DNA from: Rhynchopus sp. YZ270_cl-10
Taxonomy: Eukaryota; Euglenozoa; Diplonemea; Diplonemida; Diplonemidae
Direction: 5' to 3'
Assembly (NCBI GenBank): GCA_964035575.1
Contig: OZ037917.1
Span: forward strand, 744,001-808,000
Length of the DNA stretch: 64,000 nucleotides
Each line of letters opens with the position of its first letter. Within the stretch, counting starts at the first letter, position 1. This document shows positions 47,598-55,600 of this stretch, piece by piece. Made by a program: the position numbers and the translations under genes. The notes under the pieces were generated by a model. That model ran no database searches, had not been told where the DNA came from, and saw nothing but the letters and a program-made list of their open reading frames with translations.

Positions 47598-47740
47598 GGT
47601 TGCGAAATGCAGAATATACAAAACACAACAAATATAAACAAAAGATAGAAGTATTTCTGTGGAAAATGGTGTACGTGCGAATGGGCCGTGTGGGAACATG
47701 TACAGGGGAAACAGAAGGACTTTTTTTTATTATCTTCTTT
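47598..47740 (-). promoter_or_regulatory. Conserved 5' flank with TTCCACAG, gene 42798-47597
   Basis: Acceptor-like TTTTCCACAG (AG at 47658-47657), then a T-rich leader almost the same as those of the genes at 35255 and 49646 (TATCTTTTGTTTATATTTG). Confidence 0.45.
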
Positions 47741-48928
47741 TGCGCTCGCGCTATTTAACACGGTAAATATTTCTTTGTGCAGGGTATGGTTTGCGTCAGT
47801 GGACATCAACCAAACTTGGCAGATGTCCCAGTACGCTTATAGGTGGGACGTTTTCTTGCCTGGGTGGGGAAGCCATTCTCCTCTGTTGTTGTGGTTATCT
47901 TCATTTCACCGCAAATGCCATTGTGGAGGCTTTGTCTTAACAACAAGAGCATTGTAACGTACAATATTGAATTTAAAAAAAAAAGCACTTTTTAGAGGAC
48001 ACCTACGGTCTCACATATTTCTAAAAAGCATGAATGAGATAAATCATGACAACGCCAGGAACGCTCATGAACGTACGGAACACGGTGGATAACACTGTGA
48101 TGTGCATGGTATCCCTGGGAGAGCTCACTATGGCAGCTGTGTGTAGACATCATCGGTCCCTCTCGAAGTCGTCCTCAAGAGTAGAAAATACAGTTGACCA
48201 CGCTTAGTGTGTCACACTGAGATACACATGCCTCACAAAGACCGCAACCCGAAGGAGTGATACTTAATGAGGACATGAGCACAACAGACTTCGCGCCTCG
48301 AGACGTACACTACCATATAACGTTTCAATAACACACGTAGGAGGGCACATCAATGCAGATGTGAACGACAACCCCACCCTAACCCACCTCCATGACGCAT
48401 GGAGTAAAAAATAATCAAGAACGCCCCCTGCAAAGACATAACTGATGGCGAACGGAAGTTTGTATCTGTTCCATTTTTTTTTTTTGTCGTATTCACGTTC
48501 TTCTTCGATGATATAGCATGTTGGGTGGGGGGAAATGGAAGGGGAGGAGAGAAAGAAAATTTTATTAGATGAACCTAAGCCTCTCGTGCTGTGCTCACCA
48601 TTTTTTTTTTTTTTTTGTAAAATGCCCGAAAAATGCACAAAAGTGAAAAGTTCAAAGATGATTATGCCTTAGGTGGTACACCTTTCATAATTTGGAGACT
48701 CCGGAAGGTTCAGTCGCCCCCAAGAATGCAGGCATAAAAAAGGGGGGGACTGACAAGATGAACTGGGTCTGGGTGTCCTCCAGTCGTCTCAATAAAAAAT
48801 GGGTGCAGGGCAAAAACAGAAGAAACAGTCACAGTATATAAAGTGAGTTTCATCATTACAACAGAAACGTTGATTCGGGTAAAATTTAGGTTTTAAGCTA
48901 AATTTGGCCACACAAACAAAAGGTGAAC
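47741..48928. other. Spacer upstream of gene 42798-47597
   Basis: Unique sequence apart from the hairpin at 48568. The 124-codon minus frame at 48264-48638 is interrupted by homopolymer-coded residues and has no paralogue; not called as a gene. Confidence 0.5.
48568..48600 (-). repeat. Gene-sense RNA hairpin copy
   Basis: GATGAACCTAAGCCTCTCGT on the plus strand, with the conserved loop; the 3' side is altered to GCTGTGCTCACC. A 16-base T run follows directly. Confidence 0.5.
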
Positions 48929-49323
48929 GCCTAACGAAAGGCATTGCACGATACGAAGAGCACCTGCCTACAGTGTAGGGCATTATAAAGAAAGAACATA
49001 AAAAAAAAACATATTTGGTGGGAGTTGTTGTGGCATAAGGGGGGCGGGGTTGTGGAGAGATCTCTCTAAGCAACCTGTGTAGCCAAATGTAGAGTATCAA
49101 CATGGAAGCCTTCACACTGGTTCCAACTTGATCAAGGCATTCTTTGGCTCGTGGTTTCGATTCACTGGCAGTTCACATGCGGGTCTCTCACAACATCACT
49201 TCAGAGACACCACACTCATAAAAGACGTTGGCACACAAAAATCGTGGATAAAGACACCACTCACATTTGCGTTGTCACGTCACCAAGACATAGGTAGCTG
49301 CAAATAACACTGCAGCGCTTCCT
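48929..49323. repeat. Spacer repeat, diverged third copy
   Basis: It lies 3' of the gene at 49646. From about 49036 to 49323 it is nearly identical to the other copies. Its inner side (48929-49035) is rearranged, which breaks the 78-codon frame after LREISPQPRP. Confidence 0.8.
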
Positions 49324-49357
49324 AAAAATTAAAAAGAAAACAGAAAAGAAAAGTGTA

Positions 49358-49392
49358 AAGGTGAACGTGCCTCTCTCTGCACACATCTTTAC
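49358..49392 (-). repeat. Hairpin, AGAGAGAG-loop class, 3' of gene 49646-57973
   Basis: GUGC/GCAC closing stem, U-G and G-U wobbles, then a second pairing of AAAG with CUUU; about 255 bp after the stop codon. Confidence 0.55.
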
Positions 49393-49512
49393 CACTAAAA
49401 AGCAACCAAGATAAGACAAATGACTTATAATAAACAAGACAAAGGAAGGGGAAACGTGCAAAGGCAAGGAAAACTTGCGAAGCGTTGAAGGCGTGGTTCG
49501 CATCCCTTTGCA

Positions 49513-49573
49513 GGGGGGAGGCAGGGAGGGGGAGGGGAGATGGGGAGGGGGGAGTTAAGGTGAGGGGAAGGGG
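49513..49573 (-). repeat. Polypyrimidine tract (gene sense) after gene 49646-57973
   Basis: Same tract, interrupted by TTAAC (gene sense), 73 nt after the stop. Confidence 0.6.
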
Positions 49574-49645
49574 CATAGCATGTCGGAGCAGCACACATCA
49601 GATGCAAGACTGTGTACGCGAATCCGACCAACTATTCATATTCAC

Positions 49646-52600
49646 TCACAGTTGCACTTGCTCCGTACGTGGGGACGTCGGCTCCGAGTAGTTCTGCATG
49701 TCGGCATCCGTCTCCATGTCGAAGAACTCTGAAATACTCGGTGCATTACTCTTCCTCTTCTGTGCGTACGCGTAAAACGCAATACCAGCACACAGCAGCA
49801 GCGCTCCTGCAATCGACACAGGGATGTACCAAGGGAAGGCGTCGTCATTGTCATCACCTCCTTTCGGTGTCTCAGGCTGTGCTCCAGAAAGTGGTGCGCG
49901 TGTGAACTCCTGTGGTGGGGACTCTGTGGCGCGTGTCTCTGGCGACATCGTGTCGCCTTGGTTGGTGGGCTCGGGTGAGGTGGTGCACACAGCAGCACGG
50001 CCTGTTGCTGTTCCAAAGAGAGGCACCCCAGCTGTCGAGGCTGTGCATTTGCACACAAAGTCGCCGACGTTCGACCAGTGTGTGTTTGTGTCCACGCACT
50101 CCTGGTTCTCTCCACAAGGCTTTGCTGCACACTCGTCGATCTTGCAGTCCACAGCAATCCCAACACTCTCACCCACAGACCCTGTCATGCACGTGCATGT
50201 GAAGTCACCATCCGTCTGTGGGTTCGGGTCCTCGCAGATTGCGTGCGGGTCCACACACGGATCGCTGCTGCATTCACCCTGCTTGCTGCACTGTGCAGGA
50301 CCACCAGTTGTCTTCGCACTGTGGTTCGGGCATTCGCACACAAAGTCACCCATGCTCTCAGGCGATGTGTCTGGGTCTGTGCAGATCTCCCTCTCACCGA
50401 ACGGACCCATGCATGGGAACAGACCAATCGTGCACTCGTTGCACTCCTTCATCGGTGCACCAAGCGACACTTCTTTCCCACCGACACAGCGGCACTCAAA
50501 GTTCTTCTCCACATCAAAGTCAGGGTCCAGACACGTCTCACCCTTCCCGCACGGTGCCGCCGCACACTCGTCCATACCACAAGATGCAACCTTTCCTCCG
50601 ATTGTGTAACGCTTTTTGTCGTTCAGACACGTGCACATGTAGTCACCTGTGCTCGCAGCACCAAGACGGCCCTCCTCACACACCTGGTCATCACCACACG
50701 GGTTAGCAGCACACTCGTCCGAGCATGAAGCAGGACCGTCCCTCTGCTGAATGCTTGGGTTCGATTTGCACTTGCAGATGAAGTCGTGCTGCGACGTCTT
50801 CGCCTTGTTTGGGTCCTCACATGTCTGGTCAGCAAGACACTTGTTGTGGTCATCATCACACTCGTCGATCTCACAAGTGGCAGCTGCTCCCTGTGACTTC
50901 ACACCGTTCGCACACTCACAGAAGAAGTCGTAGTGCGAGTCTGCAGTTGGTGTTGGGTCTGTGCACATCTGCCCAGGTCCACAAGGATCGCTGTCGCAGT
51001 CGTTCACAGTACAGATAGCTGCGCCGTCTGTCTTCTTGATGCTGGGATCGTCCTTGCACGAGCAGATGAAGTCGTGCTGAGAAGTCTTCGCCTTGTTGGG
51101 ATCTTCACACAGTTGGTCCTTTCCACATGAGTAGTGGTCAGCGTCACACTCGTCAATCTCACAGGTGGCCTTGGTTCCTGTTGAAACAACACCGTTGTCA
51201 CATGTGCAGGTGAAGTCGTAGTGCGATGCTGCTGTGGGGGTCGGATCATTGCACTTCTGGTTGGGTCCACACGGGTTGCTGTCACAGTCGTTCACACTGC
51301 ATGCAGCAGGTCCGTCCTTCTGCGAGTTCGTTGGGTCATCATTGCATGTGCAGGTGAAGTCGTGCTGCGACGTCTTCGCCTTGTTCGGGTCATTGCAGGT
51401 CTGGTCAGCAAGACACTTGTTGTGGTCATCATCACACTCATCGATCTCACAAGTGGCAGCTGTTCCTGTTGAAACAACACCGTTGTCACATGTGCAGGTG
51501 AAGTCGTAGTGTGATGCTGCTGTGGGGGTCGGATCATTGCACTTCTGGTTCGGTCCACACGGGTTACTGTCACAGTCGTTCACGCTGCATGCAGCAGGTC
51601 CGTCCTTCTGCGAGTTCGTTGGGTCATCCTTGCATGTGCAGGTAAAGTCGTGCTGCGACGTCTTCGCCTTGTTCGGGTCACTGCAGGTCTGGTCAGAAAG
51701 ACACTTGTTGTGGTCAGCGTCACACTCGTCGATCTCACAGGTGGCCTTCGTTCCTGTTGAAACAACACCGTTGTCACATGTGCAAGTGAAGTCGAAGTGC
51801 GATGCTGCTGTGGGTGTTGGGTCATTGCACTTCTGGTCCGTTCCACAGGGGTTAGAGTCACAATCGTTCACGCTGCATGCAGCAGGTCCGTCAGTACGTG
51901 TGATGGTTGGGTCATCCTTGCACTTGCAGATGAAGTCGTGCTGAGAAGTCTTCGCCTTGTTCGGGTCCTCACAGGTCTGGTCAGAAAGACATTTGTTGTG
52001 GTCAGCGTCACACTCGTCAATCTCACAAGTGGCCTTGGTTCCTGTTGAAACAACACCGTTATCACAGGTGCAAGTGAAGTCGAAGTGTGATGCTGCTGTT
52101 GGAGTAGGATCATTGCACTTTTGGGTCGGTCCACACGGGTTGCTGTCACAGTCGTTCACACTGCATGCAGCAGGTCCGTCGGTACGTGTGATGGTTGGGT
52201 CATCCTTGCACTTGCAGATGAAGTCGTGCTGCGAAGTCTTCGCCTTGTTCGGGTCCTCACAGGTCTGGTCAGCAAGACACTTGTTGTGGTCAGCATCACA
52301 CTCGTCAATCTCACAAGTGGCCTTGGTTCCTGTTGAAACAACACCGTTATCACAGGTGCAAGTGAAGTCGAAGTGCGATGCTGCTGTGGGGGTCGGATCA
52401 TTGCATTTTTGCGTCGGTCCACACGGGTTGCTGTCACAGTCGTTCACACTGCATGCAGCAGGTCCGTCCTTCTGCGAGTTCGTTGGGTCATCCTTGCATG
52501 TACAGATGAAGTCGTGCTGCGAAGTCTTCGCCTTGTTCGGGTCCTCACAGGTCTGGTCAGCAAGACACTTGTTGTGGTCAGCATCACACTCGTCAATCTC

Positions 52601-55600
52601 ACAAGTGGCCTTCGTTCCTGTTGAAACAACACCGTTGTCACATGTGCAGGTGAAGTCGAAGTGTGATGCTGCTGTGGGGGTCGGATCATTGCACTTCTGG
52701 TCCGTTCCACAGGGGTTAGAGTCACAGTCGTTCACACTGCATGCAGCAGGTCCGTCCTTCTGCTGGATGCTCGGATCGTCCTTGCACTTGCAGATGAAGT
52801 CGTGCTGAGAAGTCTTCGCCTTGTTCGGGTCCTCACAGGTCTGGTCAGCAAGACACTTGTTGTGGTCAGCATCACACTCGTCGATCTCACAAGTGGCCTT
52901 CGTTCCTGTTGAAACAACACCGTTGTCACAGGTGCAGGTGAAGTCGAAGTGCGATGCTGCTGTGGGGGTCGGATCATTGCACTTCTGGTTGGGTCCACAC
53001 GGGTTGCTGTCACAGTCATTCACGCTGCAAGTAGCTGGTCCGTCGGTACGTGTGATGGTTGGGTCATCCTTGCAGGTGCAGATGAAGTCGTGTTGCGAAG
53101 TCTTCGCCTTGTTCGGGTCCTCACAGGTCTGGTCAGCAAGACACTTGTTGTGGTCAGCGTCACACTCGTCGATCTCACAAGTGGCCTTGGTTCCTGTTGA
53201 AACAACACCGTTATCACATGTGCAGGTGAAGTCGAAGTGTGATGCTGCTGTGGGGGTCGGATCATTGCACTTTTGGGTCGGTCCACACGGGTTACTGTCA
53301 CAGTCGTTCACACTGCATGCAGCAGGTCCGTCAAGCTGGGTGATGGTTGGATCATCCTTGCACTTGCACACGTAGTCGTGCTGAGAGTCGAAGGACTTGT
53401 TCGGGTCCTCACAGGTCTGGTCAGCAAGGCACTGGTTGTGGTCAGCATCACACTCGTCGATCTCACAAGTTGCCTGCGCACCCTGTGTCTTCACACCGTT
53501 CGCACACTCACACCAGTAGTCGTTGTGCGAGGTCGTCGACTGGTCAGGGTCCGTGCAGGTCTGACCTGCCGCACAAGGCATGGCATCACAGTCGTTGCTT
53601 GTGCAGGTCGCAGCCATGCCCGTTGCTGTCCCAGCCAGAGGTGTGTCGCAAGTGCATGTGTAGTCACCCACGGCTGTCACAGCGGTGTTCGGGTCCGCGC
53701 ACGTCTGTCCTCCTGCACACGGCGCTGCCACGCACTCGTCGAGAGTACACACAGCAGGCTTCCCTGTCTCAGTACCCGTACCCGTCTTGCAAGTGCAGGA
53801 GTAGTCGTTCATGCTCATCGCCGTCTGGTCAGGATCCACACAGTTCTGGTCCGCACCACAGGGTGCAGGCATCGCAGCACACTCGTCCTCAGATCCTGTG
53901 TTGCACACAGCAGGCTTTCCTGTCGCCTTCTCTGTGCTGGGTGCGGCACACGTGCACACGAAGTCGTCCTTCTGCGAAGGTCCCTTCATTGCGTCCACAC
54001 ACGTCTGCACACCACACGGCGACGGCACAACTGCACACTCATCAATCTCACATGTCTGCACAGGTCCTCCAACCTTCTTTGTTGCAACGTCGTTTGCGCA
54101 TGTGCACTCAAAGTTCTGCTTCACGTTTGCGGTCTTGTCTGTGTCCACACAGGTCTGACCAGTACCACAGGGTGTGCCAGTGGCACACTCGTCAACCTCA
54201 CAAGTCGCCTGTCCTCCTGTTGCCTCAACTCCGTTTGTGCACTTGCACTTGTAGTCTCCAGTGGATGTGGGGCTCGTGTTCGGGTCAGTGCACGTCTGTC
54301 CTGTGGTTGCGGTCTTGCAAGGATCTTTCGAGCACTCGTCCTTCGTGCATGTTGCAGGTGCACCAGTGTTCTTGATGGTGTTGTCCGCATCACAAGTGCA
54401 CTCGAAGTCGTTCTTCTTGTTTGCAGCCTTGTCCATGTCCACACAGGTCTGTCCAGTTGCTCCACATGGCTTCGCAACACACTCGTCAACCTCACAAGTC
54501 GCCTGTCCTCCTGTTGCCTTCACTCCGTTTGCACAGGTGCACGTGTAGTCTCCAGTAGATGTAGGGCTCGGGTTTGTGTCTGTGCAAGTCTGTCCTGTGG
54601 TTGCGGTTTTGCAAGGGTCCTTGTCACACTCATCCTTCGAGCAAGTGGCAGGTGCTCCAGTCTGCTTGATGGTGTTGTCGGCATCACAAGTGCACTCGAA
54701 ATCGTTCTTCTTGTTTGCTGCCTTGTCCATGTCCACACAGGTCTGGCCAGTTGCTCCACAGGGTGTGCCAGTGGCGCACTCGTCAACCTCGCAAGTCGCC
54801 TGTCCTCCTGTTGCCTTCACTCCGTTGGCACATGAGCAAGTGTAGTCTCCAGTGGAAGACGGACTCGGGGTCGGGTCAGCGCATGTCTGTCCAGTCGTTG
54901 CGGTCTTGCAAGGGTCCTTTTCACACTCGTCCTTGGAGCAAGTGGCAGGTGCACCAGTCTTCTTGATGGTGTTGTCGGCATCACATGTGCACTCGAAATC
55001 GTTCTTCTTGTTTGCTGCCTTGTCCATGTCCACACAGGTCTGGCCAGTTGCTCCACAGGGTGTACCGGTGGCACACTCGTCAACCTCGCAAGTCGCCTGT
55101 CCTCCTGTTGCCTTCACTCCGTTGGCACATGAGCAAGTGTAGTCTCCAGTGGAAGACGGACTCGGGTTCGGGTCAGTGCACGTTTGCTTTGTCGTTGCGG
55201 TCTTGCAAGGGTCCTTCGAGCATTCATCCTTTGTGCAAGTTGCAGGTGCACCAGTGTTCTTGATGGTGGCGTCAGCATCACATGTGCACTCGAAGTCGTT
55301 CTTCTTGTTTGCTGCCTTGTCCATGTCCACACAGGTCTGTCCAGTTGCTCCACAGGGTGTACCGGTGGCACACTCGTCAACCTCACAAGTCGCCTGTCCT
55401 CCTGTTGCCTCAACACCGTTTGTGCACTTGCACTTGTAGTCTCCAGTGGATGTAGGGCTCGGGGTCGGGTCAGTGCATGTCTGCTTTGTTGTGGCGGTCT
55501 TGCAAGGGTCCTTTTCGCACTCGTCCTTGGAGCAAGTTGCAGGTGCACCAGTCTGCTTGATGGTCTTGTCAGCATCACAAGTGCACTCGAAGTCGTTCTT

